Below are positions 8,765 to 17,750 of a stretch of DNA of 41,870 nt, piece after piece. The position numbers and the translations under genes are program-made. Source of the stretch: JAJRRH01 sp047638815 (GTDB lineage: Bacteria; Bacteroidota; Bacteroidia; Flavobacteriales_D; JABDKJ01); contig JBLIMR010000020.1 of the NCBI GenBank assembly GCA_047638815.1, positions 1 through 41,870 on the forward strand, given 5' to 3'. How positions within the stretch are numbered: the first letter of the stretch is position 1; each line of letters begins with the position of its first letter. The notes below the pieces were generated by a model. It ran no database searches. It worked only from the letters and a program-made list of their open reading frames with translations, and was not told the origin of the DNA.

Positions 8765-10050
8765 TCGCAATTATCACAAAAAAACTGCTTTATGGCTTTT
8801 CCGTTATGTGGGGAGTGGTGACGGTGGTTTTTCTTATTTTTAATCTAAAACCAGGTGACCCAGCTCAAATGTTATTGGGTCAAAGAGCGACAGAAGAGGC
8901 CACGAGGGCCATCGAAAAAGAACTTGGATTAGATCTTCCGGTGACTAAGCAATACATGCTTTATATCAACGACTTGTCATTTTTATCAATCCATGAATTG
9001 GAAGACAATGCTAGTCATTTATATCTTGACGAAAATAAATATTCGGGCAAAGTCTTGATGTCAATTGGATCGCGAGCATTGGTTTTAAAGTATCCATACT
9101 TGAGGAGGTCATATCAGAGTAAAAAGACAGTTTCGTCTATTATTGCGGAGGCATTACCGGGAACAATTGTATTAGCAGGTTCTGCCATATTATTGGCCTT
9201 GTTGTTGGGTGGGGTAATTGGTATACTTTCTGCTTTATATAAGGATAGCTTTTTTGATAAATCAGCTCTAGTCATAGCAGTTTTGGGGATGTCCATGCCA
9301 TCATTCTATGTTGCCATTATTATTTCATGGATATTTGGTTTTTTATGGTATTCTCAAACGTCATTGCCCATTCTGCCTGTGGTATTTGCATTTGTTTTCA
9401 TGTTGGTTCATGTTCTATCAAATAAAGGGGTGCGAACATTTAAATTTCTAGCAATGCAATTCTTTAAAGGAGCGCTCATTGGAATTTTTCTTTGGCTATT
9501 GGTTGTGGGATTGCAAAAACTATTTGGACTTCAATTCTTATATTCAATTGATAAGTATGTAAACCTTCCTGGAACATATCTAAATCAATCTGGATCGTTA
9601 TACGAAATAGACGTGTTTACAGGGCCATATCTGTCATTGAGGAATTTGATTTTGCCAATGATAACACTGGGAATAAGACCTTTAGCTGTAATTATTCAAT
9701 TGCTTAGAAATTCATTGTTGGATGTGCTAAGTGCTGACTATATCAGAACAGCAAGAGCCAAGGGATTAAAGCTAAAAACTATCATTTGGAGGCATGCCTT
9801 GAAAAACGCCTTAAACCCTGTAATTACCGCTGTATCGGGATGGTTTGCTTCCATGTTGGCCGGTGCGGTATTCATTGAATTTGTATTCGGATGGCAAGGT
9901 TTAGGTCTCAGAATTTATGAGGCCTTAATAAAAGAAGATTTCCCAGTCGTTATCGGTGCTGTAATTGTTATTTCAGCAACATTTGTAATAATTAACATAC
10001 TTGTTGACGTATTATATAGCGTCTTGGATCCTCGAATCAGATTGGCTTAG
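8761..10050 (+). CDS. Oligopeptide-type ABC transporter permease (DppB/OppB-like), no partner nearby
   Basis: 429 residues. The start is TTG at 8761 in a TTGA overlap with the preceding stop; no ATG lies near enough to keep the conserved first helix. The N-terminus (LLYGFSVMWGVVTVVFLIF, then KPGDPAQMLLG) and the C-terminal cytoplasmic loop DYIRTARAKGLKLKTIIWRHALKNAL identify a DppB/OppB-type permease. The family is usually about 310-340 residues. The extra length is mostly an insertion at about 195-290 with one or two added hydrophobic segments and a polar stretch. No DppC permease, ATPase or binding-protein gene is adjacent, so it must either use distant partners or do something else. Confidence 0.85.
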   Translation: MIAIITKKLLYGFSVMWGVVTVVFLIFNLKPGDPAQMLLGQRATEEATRAIEKELGLDLPVTKQYMLYINDLSFLSIHELEDNASHLYLDENKYSGKVLMSIGSRALVLKYPYLRRSYQSKKTVSSIIAEALPGTIVLAGSAILLALLLGGVIGILSALYKDSFFDKSALVIAVLGMSMPSFYVAIIISWIFGFLWYSQTSLPILPVVFAFVFMLVHVLSNKGVRTFKFLAMQFFKGALIGIFLWLLVVGLQKLFGLQFLYSIDKYVNLPGTYLNQSGSLYEIDVFTGPYLSLRNLILPMITLGIRPLAVIIQLLRNSLLDVLSADYIRTARAKGLKLKTIIWRHALKNALNPVITAVSGWFASMLAGAVFIEFVFGWQGLGLRIYEALIKEDFPVVIGAVIVISATFVIINILVDVLYSVLDPRIRLA

Positions 10051-10109
10051 TGATTGGATTACAGCGCATTAATTCTAAATAGTTGACACTTTTCACATAT
10101 TTAAGCTTC

Positions 10110-10135
10110 TTGTAGTCTCGATTTTTTTATATTTG
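10110..10135 (+). promoter_or_regulatory. Bacteroidota-type promoter for the SRPBCC gene
   Basis: TATATTTG at 10128-10135 is an exact match to the -7 element TAnnTTTG. A TTG at 10110-10112 is a possible -33 element, though its 15-base spacing is shorter than usual. The start codon is 57 bases downstream. Confidence 0.5.
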
Positions 10136-10191
10136 AAAACTGCATTAATTGACAATGCACGAGAAAACTAAACAAACCAATTTCAAATAAT

Positions 10192-11229
10192 ATGAAAGCA
10201 CTAAAAATTCTATTGTTCTTGTTCGTAATTATTGCTGTTGCGATAGGCGTTCTTAGCTATATTTCGCCCAAAGACATTCATGCTTATGAGTCATTGGAGA
10301 TTGATGCAAGTCCGGCTCAAGTATATCCTTACATTTCTAATTTAGCTAAAATGGGCCAGTGGTCTCCGTGGATGAAGAAGGATCCAAATTCTAAAACATC
10401 AATTACTGGAACTGATGGGACTTTAGGTGCTGTTAGCTCTTGGGATAGTGAAGTGAAAGATGTTGGTAAGGGTTCACAAGAAATCACGAACCTTGTCCAA
10501 AATGAACGGATTGATCTTAAACTTAATATGATTAAGCCTTACGAGTTGGAGGCAATGGCATATGTTTCCCTTGATGAAAAAGATGGAAAAACTATAGTAA
10601 CGTGGGGAATGAAAACTCAACCATCGTTTCCGGCCAACATTTTTATGAAGTTTAATGAGGGTGTTTTAAGGAATGATTATACTGATGGCTTGAATATGCT
10701 GAGGGATGTGGTAATAGCAAATAAAGGCGCTGCTTCTGAGTCAAAGCCCAAGAACAAATATACCTTCAAGGAGATGAATATGCCAGCAAAGACTTATGTT
10801 ATGAAAAGAGAAGTCGTAAAAATGGAAGATATGACAGCTTTTTACAGTGGTAATCTTGGTAATATCTACGCAGCCGTGGGTGCTGCAGGTGTAGAAATTG
10901 ATGGCATGCCTTGTGGACTTTATTTCGATTGGAATGAAGAAAAAGGGGAAACTGACATGGCTGCTGCAGTGCCAGTAAAATCGGATATGAATGCAGAGGG
11001 CTATGAAACTTTCGTAGTTCCTGGAGGCATGTGCCTAATGGTACATTATAAAGGACCGTACGAGGATTCAGAATCAGTTCATTATGCCATTGCTGACTAT
11101 ATGAAAGCCAATGGGTATGAGCAGAACGGAATAGTATTAGAAGAATATTTAAATGATCCTAGTTCAGTAAGTGATTCATCGGAACTCTTGACAAATGTCT
11201 ACTATTACGTCAAAAAGCTTGATGCTTAA
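10192..11229 (+). CDS. Membrane-anchored SRPBCC protein with GyrI-like effector-binding domain
   Basis: 345 residues. Residues 5-24 are a hydrophobic anchor or uncleaved signal. Residues about 35-175 are an SRPBCC (START-like) ligand-binding fold with the familiar opening ASPAQVYPYISNLAKMGQWSPW. Residues about 190-343 match a GyrI-like/AraC effector-binding domain (PAKTYVMKREVVKMEDMTAF, then MCLMVHYKGPYEDSESVHYAI). Both domains bind small hydrophobic or cationic ligands in other proteins; the ligand here is unknown. It stands alone between its own promoter and a terminator, with no DNA-binding domain, so a transcription-factor role is unlikely. Confidence 0.78.
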   Translation: MKALKILLFLFVIIAVAIGVLSYISPKDIHAYESLEIDASPAQVYPYISNLAKMGQWSPWMKKDPNSKTSITGTDGTLGAVSSWDSEVKDVGKGSQEITNLVQNERIDLKLNMIKPYELEAMAYVSLDEKDGKTIVTWGMKTQPSFPANIFMKFNEGVLRNDYTDGLNMLRDVVIANKGAASESKPKNKYTFKEMNMPAKTYVMKREVVKMEDMTAFYSGNLGNIYAAVGAAGVEIDGMPCGLYFDWNEEKGETDMAAAVPVKSDMNAEGYETFVVPGGMCLMVHYKGPYEDSESVHYAIADYMKANGYEQNGIVLEEYLNDPSSVSDSSELLTNVYYYVKKLDA

Positions 11230-11239
11230 GTAAGAAATG

Positions 11240-11269
11240 AAAAATGAGAGCTGAGCTATCATTTTTTTT
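11240..11269. terminator. Bidirectional terminator between convergent genes
   Basis: AAAAATGA (11240-11247) pairs with TCATTTTT (11259-11266), with an inner AGCT/AGCT stem, and a T run to 11269 on the plus strand. The A run on the left gives a T run for leftward transcripts. It separates the SRPBCC gene from the convergent YigZ-type gene. Confidence 0.7.
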
Positions 11270-11291
11270 ATTCAATGATATCAATTTCGTA

Positions 11292-11915
11292 TTAATCTTC
11301 CCAAGATTCGGACGGTTTCTTAATTCTCACTTTCCTACTTAGGAGTATGCCTTGCTTAAAACTATCGGCTTTATCCAAATCTAATTCAATAGTCATGGCA
11401 CATGACTGTTCAAGCTTTTGACTTACGATCTTGGTGTTGAATTGTTTCGCATAACGCATGACGATGTTCATGCTTTCATATTCAAACAATAGATCAAATT
11501 TTTGTCGAACAGCTCTATTAACTATTTTGTTATTGAGTAGACTCTCTTTGGCTGCCGCTCTGTATGCCTGAATCAGGCCGCCAACACCAAGTTTTGTGCC
11601 CCCAAAATATCGAACAACAATTATTAGTGTTTCTGTTAATTCAAAACTGTCAATTTGTCCTAATATTGGATCTCCAGCGGAATGCGATGGCTCACCATCA
11701 TCATTTGCACGGTACTTTGAACCATCAAACTCCAATCTATAGGCATAGCAATGGTGACGCGCAGAATATTCCTTTTCTCTTATCTTTTTTAAACACCTGT
11801 CTATGTCTTCGAGTGTTTTGACATGAAAAGCAAAGCCCAAAAATTTGCTGCCCTTATCTTTAAAAAATCCTTCTGAATTTTCTGTGATGGTATTGTAATT
11901 TAAAACTTCATTCAT
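11292..11915 (-). CDS. YigZ/IMPACT family protein
   Basis: 207 residues from ATG 11915. The frame extends upstream to a GTG at 11951, but those 12 extra residues are not typical and overlap a palindrome in the divergent promoter region, so I prefer the ATG. The UPF0029/IMPACT N-terminal domain is clear: KGSKFLGFAFHV, then YSARHHCYAY, DDGEPSHSAGDPIL and RYFGGTKLGVGGLIQAYR. A ferredoxin-like DUF1949 domain follows from about 135. The family is conserved in bacteria and eukaryotes. In eukaryotes IMPACT affects Gcn2 signalling; the bacterial role is not established. Confidence 0.88.
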   Translation of the reverse strand: MNEVLNYNTITENSEGFFKDKGSKFLGFAFHVKTLEDIDRCLKKIREKEYSARHHCYAYRLEFDGSKYRANDDGEPSHSAGDPILGQIDSFELTETLIIVVRYFGGTKLGVGGLIQAYRAAAKESLLNNKIVNRAVRQKFDLLFEYESMNIVMRYAKQFNTKIVSQKLEQSCAMTIELDLDKADSFKQGILLSRKVRIKKPSESWED

Positions 11916-11949
11916 TCTTTTAGACAATCTGTTAAATCTGTTATCCTGC

Positions 11950-11963
11950 ACTGTAAGTACAGT
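11950..11963. promoter_or_regulatory. Candidate operator palindrome
   Basis: ACTGTA-AG-TACAGT is a perfect 6+6 inverted repeat with a 2-base centre, sitting 11 bases upstream of the -7 box of the dehydrogenase gene and 35 bases upstream of the YigZ-type start. Position and symmetry suit a dimeric regulator; no regulator gene is adjacent. Confidence 0.4.
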
Positions 11964-11974
11964 AAAAAAAGGGC

Positions 11975-11982
11975 TACATTTG
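11975..11982 (+). promoter_or_regulatory. -7 element for leucine dehydrogenase/nusB
   Basis: TACATTTG matches TAnnTTTG exactly, 28 bases before the ATG at 12011. No convincing -33 TTG is present, which may mean regulator-dependent use given the palindrome just upstream. Confidence 0.55.
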
Positions 11983-12010
11983 CACCAAAATTAAAAAAAC
12001 TATTTTAGGA

Positions 12011-13117
12011 ATGAATTCGGATGTTATTTCTACCAAAGAAACTAGTGAAATAGGTGTGTTAAAACGCTTAGATAAATTCGGACATGAACAAGTGTTGTTT
12101 TGTCAAGATAAAGAGACTGGTTTGAAAGCAATTATAGCCATTCATAGTACGGTTCTAGGACCGAGCTTAGGTGGAACAAGAATGTGGAACTACGCTAGTG
12201 AAGATGAAGCATTGACAGATGTTTTGAGACTATCAAGGGGAATGACCTATAAGTCGGCAATCTCGGGATTGAATCTTGGTGGTGGGAAGGCCATAATTAT
12301 TGGTGATTCTCGTACCATGAAGAGTGAGGCATTATTCAGAAGATTTGGGCAGTTTGTGGATAGTCTAAATGGAAAGTATATCACAGCTGAAGATGTTGGA
12401 ATTACGATAGAAGATATTAAATGGGTGGCACAAGAGACCAAACATGTCGCTGGGAAGCCGGTTGAAATGGGTGGATCTGGAGATCCTTCTCCCGTCACAG
12501 CCAAAGGCGTTTATTACGGAATGAAAGCTGCAGCGAAATTTGTTTATGGTTCTGATAGCCTTAAAGATCGTAAGGTAGCCGTGCAAGGAGTTGGTCATGT
12601 AGGTTCATTTCTTGTGGATTACTTGGCTGAAGAAGGTGCAATAATCACCATTACAGACATTCATGATGATTTGATTGAACAAATCCAGTCAAAACACGAA
12701 GTAACGGTTGTCTCACCAGATGATATTTATGATGTAGAAATGGACATTTATGCACCATGCGCGCTTGGAGGAACATTGAATGATGAAACAATAAGGAGGC
12801 TAAAGTGTAAAATTGTTGCCGGAGCAGCAAATAATCAGCTGAAAGATGAGGAGAGACATGGTCAAATGATCTTGGAACAAGGAATTGTATATGCGCCAGA
12901 TTTTTTAATTAATGCGGGTGGAATTATCAATTGCTATGCTGAAGTAAATGATGTAGCAGACGATTTTGCAGAAGTAGAGACCAAAAACATATATAATACA
13001 ACTTTGGCGATTTTAGAGAAATCTAAAAAAGAAAACATCCCATCTTTTGTGGCAGCCAGTATGATGGCTGAAGACAGAATTGAAAAAGCAAGAAAAGCAA
13101 AAAATAAAGAATGCTAA
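12011..13117 (+). CDS. Leucine dehydrogenase-type Glu/Leu/Phe/Val dehydrogenase
   Basis: 368 residues, cytoplasmic. The N-terminal substrate domain has PSLGGTRMWNY, MTYKSA (Lys81) and GLNLGGGKAI (Lys93), the two lysines of amino-acid dehydrogenases. The Rossmann domain carries GVGHVGSF at about 195-203. The pattern GPSLGGTRMW and the length are characteristic of leucine/valine/phenylalanine dehydrogenases rather than glutamate dehydrogenase. It would reversibly deaminate branched-chain amino acids to 2-oxoacids with NAD+. Its last 7 bases overlap the start of nusB. Leucine is the most likely substrate but the sequence alone does not settle this. Confidence 0.88.
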   Translation: MNSDVISTKETSEIGVLKRLDKFGHEQVLFCQDKETGLKAIIAIHSTVLGPSLGGTRMWNYASEDEALTDVLRLSRGMTYKSAISGLNLGGGKAIIIGDSRTMKSEALFRRFGQFVDSLNGKYITAEDVGITIEDIKWVAQETKHVAGKPVEMGGSGDPSPVTAKGVYYGMKAAAKFVYGSDSLKDRKVAVQGVGHVGSFLVDYLAEEGAIITITDIHDDLIEQIQSKHEVTVVSPDDIYDVEMDIYAPCALGGTLNDETIRRLKCKIVAGAANNQLKDEERHGQMILEQGIVYAPDFLINAGGIINCYAEVNDVADDFAEVETKNIYNTTLAILEKSKKENIPSFVAASMMAEDRIEKARKAKNKEC

Positions 13118-14055
13118 ACAGAAGACATCTTCGTATTAAGATCTTATTGGCCTTATATGCCTATTACTCATCTGAAGAAAGAGATCTCCCAAAGGGTGAG
13201 AGGCAATTGATTTTTAGTATCAATAAATTCTTTGAGTTGTATGTCATGTTGTTTTCTACAATTATTGCGCTCAAAGGTTATGCCCAGAATAGGATAGAGA
13301 TGGCCAAGCAGCGTTTGGTCCCAACTGGAGATGACCTTAACCCTAAGACTAGATTTGTTGACAATAGATTTATAGGCCAAATAGAAAAAAACTCCGATCT
13401 GCATAGCGCTATTGAAAATTTTAAAATATCGTGGGATGAAGAACAAAGAGCTATTTTAAAGAACTTGTATGAGGAGATGTTAGCGACAGAGATCTATCAA
13501 TCATATATGTCTGCGGAGAATAACTCATATGAAGATGATAAGAAATTTGTTTTGGCATTATTCAAAGAGAATATTTGTAATAATGAACGGTTACAGGGAG
13601 ACTTTGAAGAGAAAAGTATCTTTTGGTCAGATGACCTTGACTTAGCTAGTAGTATGGTGATAAAGACTCTGAAGAAAGTTGAGCAAACAAAGCCATTAGA
13701 GTTGTTGCCTTTGTATAAGGATCATGATGAAAGGATGTTTGCAATTGACTTATACAGGCAAGCTGTCATTACAAATGATGAAAACATGGCCTTGATCAAG
13801 GACAAATTGAAGAACTGGGATGAAGATAGATTGGCCAAAATGGATGTTCTACTTATGAAAATGGCACTATCTGAAGCAAAACATTTCCCATCGATTCCAT
13901 ACAAGGTCACAATGAACGAGTACATCGAGATCTCTAAGTTTTACAGCACACCAGACAGCAAGAAGTTTATAAATGGTATTCTTGATAAGCTGTTCGATCA
14001 ACTAAAAAAAGATGGTGGAATAAAGAAAATAGGTAGAGGTTTATTGGATACCTAA
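13111..14055 (+). CDS. nusB: Transcription antitermination factor NusB (long form)
   Basis: 314 residues, about twice the E. coli protein, as is normal in Bacteroidota. The opening NRRHLRIKILLALYAYY is the NusB N-terminal helix. The core helices recur near the C-terminus (DRLAKMDVLLMKMALSEAKHF, then VTMNEYIEISKFYSTPDSKKFINGIL), with a lineage-specific helical insertion of roughly 150 residues between. NusB joins the S10/NusE antitermination complex on rRNA leader boxA. The ATG lies inside the end of the dehydrogenase gene, indicating translational coupling. Confidence 0.9.
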   Translation: MLNRRHLRIKILLALYAYYSSEERDLPKGERQLIFSINKFFELYVMLFSTIIALKGYAQNRIEMAKQRLVPTGDDLNPKTRFVDNRFIGQIEKNSDLHSAIENFKISWDEEQRAILKNLYEEMLATEIYQSYMSAENNSYEDDKKFVLALFKENICNNERLQGDFEEKSIFWSDDLDLASSMVIKTLKKVEQTKPLELLPLYKDHDERMFAIDLYRQAVITNDENMALIKDKLKNWDEDRLAKMDVLLMKMALSEAKHFPSIPYKVTMNEYIEISKFYSTPDSKKFINGILDKLFDQLKKDGGIKKIGRGLLDT

Positions 14056-14060
14056 ATTTG
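14053..14060 (+). promoter_or_regulatory. Candidate -7 element for gapA
   Basis: TAAATTTG matches TAnnTTTG exactly and overlaps the nusB stop codon. It is 56 bases before the GAPDH ATG. No -33 TTG at good spacing was found, so this is a candidate only. Confidence 0.35.
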
Positions 14061-14116
14061 AAGTCAAGATATTTGATCTCAATGGTAGTATATAAAATAT
14101 CTAAAAAAATATCTGA

Positions 14117-15103
14117 ATGAAAAGAGTAGCGATAAATGGTTTTGGGCGAATAGGAAGGCTAACATTTCGAAGGTTGCTTCAAAATACAGATGTAGAAGTA
14201 GTTGCCATTAACGATCTTGCGAGTAATGATATTCTACTTCATCTCTTGAAGTATGATTCAGTTCATGGTTCATTCGGTCTTGAAGTACGTTTAGGAGAAG
14301 ATTCAATTATTGTTGACGGTAGAGAAATAAAAATGTTTGCGCAGCCAGATCCTGAAAAACTGCCTTGGAAGGAATTGAAAGTTGACTATATCGTTGAATC
14401 AACTGGTTTTTTTACAACTTTAAAGGGAGCAAGCAAACATATTCTAGCTGGAGCGAAGAAAGTAGTTATTAGTGCTCCGGCCAAAGACAAAGAAATTCCA
14501 ACCATAGTGATTGGTGTGAATGATCACACTTTAACTGGCCAAGAGCAGGTTATTTCCAATGCATCTTGTACAACTAACTGTTTAGCCCCCATGGTGAAGG
14601 TGTTAGATGAAGCCTTTGGTTTGGAAAAAGGTTTTATGACGACAGTTCATGCCTATACTTCTACTCAAAGTTTGGTTGATGCACCTCATAAGGATTTCCG
14701 AAGAGCCCGATCAGCTGCAAGTAACATTATCCCCACAACAACTGGTGCAGCTAAAACTGTGGAATTGGTTTATCCAAAGGTGACAGGAAAGCTATATGGT
14801 ATTGCAGCTAGAGTGCCAGTCCCTGATGGTTCATTGACTGACTTTACTGCCATTCTAAGTAAGAATGTTTCGCGTGAAGAAATTAATGCCAAATTTAAGG
14901 AGGCTTCAGAAGGTAAACTAAAGGGTATTCTTGAATACACCAGTGACCCAATTGTGTCAAGTGATATTATCGGAAATCCACACTCCAACATATTTGATTC
15001 AATGTTAACCTACGCAATGGGATCATTTGTGAAAGTTGTAGGTTGGTATGATAATGAATATGGTTATGCTTCTCGAACAGCTGATCTCATTAATATTCTT
15101 TAG
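14117..15103 (+). CDS. gap: Type I glyceraldehyde-3-phosphate dehydrogenase
   Basis: 328 residues, near the usual 330-336. The NAD-binding start is VAINGFGRIGR, the catalytic cysteine is Cys151 in NASCTTNCLAP, and the C-terminal WYDNEYGYASR motif is intact. It oxidises glyceraldehyde-3-phosphate to 1,3-bisphosphoglycerate in glycolysis, or the reverse in gluconeogenesis. It sits 61 bases after nusB and 45 bases before rimO in a rightward series of housekeeping genes. Confidence 0.95.
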   Translation: MKRVAINGFGRIGRLTFRRLLQNTDVEVVAINDLASNDILLHLLKYDSVHGSFGLEVRLGEDSIIVDGREIKMFAQPDPEKLPWKELKVDYIVESTGFFTTLKGASKHILAGAKKVVISAPAKDKEIPTIVIGVNDHTLTGQEQVISNASCTTNCLAPMVKVLDEAFGLEKGFMTTVHAYTSTQSLVDAPHKDFRRARSAASNIIPTTTGAAKTVELVYPKVTGKLYGIAARVPVPDGSLTDFTAILSKNVSREEINAKFKEASEGKLKGILEYTSDPIVSSDIIGNPHSNIFDSMLTYAMGSFVKVVGWYDNEYGYASRTADLINIL

Positions 15104-15148
15104 CCTAGAGAAAAGAAGACACAGGAGTACTAATTAAATTTAAAGACG

Positions 15149-16459
15149 TTGAAAACTAAAGTATCTAAATCGAAAAAAGTAAATGTTGTGACCTTGGGTT
15201 GCTCGAAAAACATTTATGATTCTGAGGTTCTTATGAGCCAACTCAGAGGGAATAGTTTTGATGTGAGTCATGAATCTGAAGAGGAGGATGCTGGAACTGT
15301 TATTATTAATACTTGTGGTTTTATTGATAATGCCAAGCAAGAGTCCATTGACACGATATTGGCATATGCCGAATCCAAGAAAGATGGGACCTTGGATAAG
15401 TTGATAGTAACAGGTTGTCTTTCTGAGCGATATGGAGATGAGTTAGAAAAAGAGATTCCTGAAGTTGATGCTTGGTTTGGAACAAGGGACCTACCCAGAT
15501 TACTGAAAAATTTAAAAGCAGATTACAAAAAGGAGCTGGTTGGAGAACGTTTACTTACTACTCCAGTACATTTTGCTTACTTCAAAATTGCTGAGGGTTG
15601 TGATAGGCCTTGTGCATTTTGCGCTATCCCTCTCATGAGAGGAAAACATAGGTCAACGCCTATAGAAGAATTGGTTTCCAGAGCCGAAACTCTTGCTAAC
15701 GGTGGGGTAAAGGAATTGATATTAATTGCCCAAGACCTAACATTTTATGGTCTTGATATCTACAAGGAAAGAAAGCTGGCGGATCTTTTAAGAAAACTCT
15801 CAGATGTAAAAGGTATTGAATGGATTCGTTTACATTATGCCTTTCCTTCTGGTTTCCCAATGGACGTCTTGGATGTCATGAAAGAAAAGCCAAACATCTG
15901 TAATTATATAGATATTCCTTTGCAACATGCTTCTACTAAAATGTTGAAGAGCATGAGAAGAGGCATAACAAGAGAGAAAACTTTGACGCTGATACAGTCA
16001 ATGAGGGAAAGGGTCCCCGGTATTTCTATTAGAACCACTTTGATTACTGGGTTTCCAGGAGAAAGTGAAGATGACTTTCAACAAATGAAAGACTGGGTAA
16101 AGGAAGTTAAGTTTGATAGGTTGGGGGTATTCACATATTCTCATGAGGAAGATACTCATGCTTACTCAATGGATGACGATGTTCCTCAGGAGGTTAAGCA
16201 ACAAAGAGCTGACGCAGTGATGGATATTCAATCGGAAATATCGGCTGAACTCAATCAGGATAAAATTGGTAATACTTATAGGGTTCTTTTTGATAGAATA
16301 GAGAATGGTAGACTTTATGGCAGAACGGAATCTGATTCTCCTGAAGTCGATAATGAGGTTATCGTTAATCAAAATGATAAATCCTTAATAGGCGAATTTG
16401 CGATGGTCAAAGTAGTTGACGCTTCAGTTTTTGATTTATTTGGCGAATTAGCGAAATAA
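15149..16459 (+). CDS. rimO: Ribosomal protein S12 methylthiotransferase RimO
   Basis: 436 residues. The start is TTG at 15149; the next in-frame ATG would remove the first cluster-binding cysteine (Cys18). The UPF0004 domain cysteines are Cys18 (LGCSKN), Cys56 (NTCGF) and Cys90 (TGCLSE). The radical-SAM motif is CDRPCAFC (Cys151, 155, 158). A TRAM domain ends the protein (about 365-434). RimO adds a methylthio group to the conserved aspartate of S12 using two 4Fe-4S clusters. The LGCSKN and CAFCAIPLMRGKHRS signatures separate it from MiaB. Confidence 0.93.
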   Translation: MKTKVSKSKKVNVVTLGCSKNIYDSEVLMSQLRGNSFDVSHESEEEDAGTVIINTCGFIDNAKQESIDTILAYAESKKDGTLDKLIVTGCLSERYGDELEKEIPEVDAWFGTRDLPRLLKNLKADYKKELVGERLLTTPVHFAYFKIAEGCDRPCAFCAIPLMRGKHRSTPIEELVSRAETLANGGVKELILIAQDLTFYGLDIYKERKLADLLRKLSDVKGIEWIRLHYAFPSGFPMDVLDVMKEKPNICNYIDIPLQHASTKMLKSMRRGITREKTLTLIQSMRERVPGISIRTTLITGFPGESEDDFQQMKDWVKEVKFDRLGVFTYSHEEDTHAYSMDDDVPQEVKQQRADAVMDIQSEISAELNQDKIGNTYRVLFDRIENGRLYGRTESDSPEVDNEVIVNQNDKSLIGEFAMVKVVDASVFDLFGELAK

Positions 16460-16675
16460 CATTTTCATTAAAATAGATTGTATTTATACTTTAGGTGAAG
16501 CGACTAAACCGTATGCAGTCAGTCTTTAGTGTCCGTAAATAAGTGTTCTTCTTGCATTTTTAAATATTTTTCTATTGCAAGTTTCACTCTAACAAATCTG
16601 TGCTAATAAATATTAATTGGAATCCCATCTGATAGTTGATTTTGGAAGTTATTTGTTCAAAGATATTTGACTGTT

Positions 16676-17572
16676 ATGACGACCAATGAAATTACTGCAT
16701 TAGTGAGCCTTCTCGATGAACAGGATGAAAGTATTCTTACACATGTGAAGAGCAAGATCGTTTCTTTAGGGGATGAAGTATTAGATTTTTTACATGATGT
16801 TTGGAACTCTAAAGACACGAGTAACGTTGTTTTGGATAGGGTAGAAGACATCATTCATAAGATTCAGATAAATACCTTTGATGCGCATATCCGTGCTTGG
16901 GTTAAAAATGAGAATTCAGATCTTTTGGATGGCGTTTTCATTGTTAATTCAATGCACTATCCTGAGCTTGATGGTGTTGGTATAAGGGAGGAGTTGGAGA
17001 GTATAAAACATAACATGTGGTTGGAGCTCAATGATAAATTAACCGCTTTCGAAAAAGTAAAGATATTAAACCACTTTTTTTTCGAGGAGGAAGGTTTTAA
17101 ACCCAATAGAGCTGATTATCATTCTCCAGATAATTCTATGATCAATAAGGTCATTGAGAATCGAAAAGGGAACCCTTTGACCCTCGCGATACTGTACTTG
17201 CATATTGCACGAAGATTAGAGTTGCCTGTATACGGTATCAATACTCCCAATCATTTTCTATTGGCTTGGGTTATAGAGCCAGATACTAATGACCCATTCG
17301 CTGAGGAGGAGGATGAACATCCTGAAGTACTTTTTTATATCAATCCATTTTCAAATGGAGCAATTCTGCAAAAAGAAGGAATAGATTCATTTTTGGCTCA
17401 AAATGGTGTTAAGAGAGATAAGGCATTTTATCTGCCATGTGATGAATTGGCTATCATCAAGAGGATGCTTAATAATCTTAAGAATTCTTATGAAAAAACT
17501 GGCGATAAGGCCCGATTTAATGATATGAGTCATCTGTTAAATCTATTCATGACAATCCCTGCAACGAAATAG
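16676..17572 (+). CDS. SirB1-like transglutaminase-fold protein
   Basis: 298 residues from ATG 16676; a TTG three codons upstream is a weaker alternative. The centre carries the SirB1/transglutaminase-like core: NRKGNPLTLAILYLHIARRLELPVYGINTPNHFLLAW. In this family the transglutaminase cysteine is normally replaced and catalysis is doubtful; here the Cys position is not obvious while the His in PNHFLL is kept. The N-terminal third is helical. Function is unknown beyond the family name. A 215-base gap without a gene precedes it. Confidence 0.75.
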   Translation: MTTNEITALVSLLDEQDESILTHVKSKIVSLGDEVLDFLHDVWNSKDTSNVVLDRVEDIIHKIQINTFDAHIRAWVKNENSDLLDGVFIVNSMHYPELDGVGIREELESIKHNMWLELNDKLTAFEKVKILNHFFFEEEGFKPNRADYHSPDNSMINKVIENRKGNPLTLAILYLHIARRLELPVYGINTPNHFLLAWVIEPDTNDPFAEEEDEHPEVLFYINPFSNGAILQKEGIDSFLAQNGVKRDKAFYLPCDELAIIKRMLNNLKNSYEKTGDKARFNDMSHLLNLFMTIPATK

Positions 17573-17750
17573 TCGTGTAAATTTATTAACAATTTCAAAC
17601 CGTTGATAATCAGCTAAAAGCATCAGTAATTTAATAGATTACACTTGGAATACCCTGAATTAGAGCGTTCTAATAAAATTTATTTTTTATATTGGGTTAC
17701 CTAACCACTCCATGTTTGCATTGTTCTGCTAATGGATTAACCGTAAAACT

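Noticed and set aside
11913..11951. GTG start for the YigZ-type gene
   Set aside because: Adds 12 atypical residues and runs into the divergent promoter palindrome; ATG at 11915 fits the family better.
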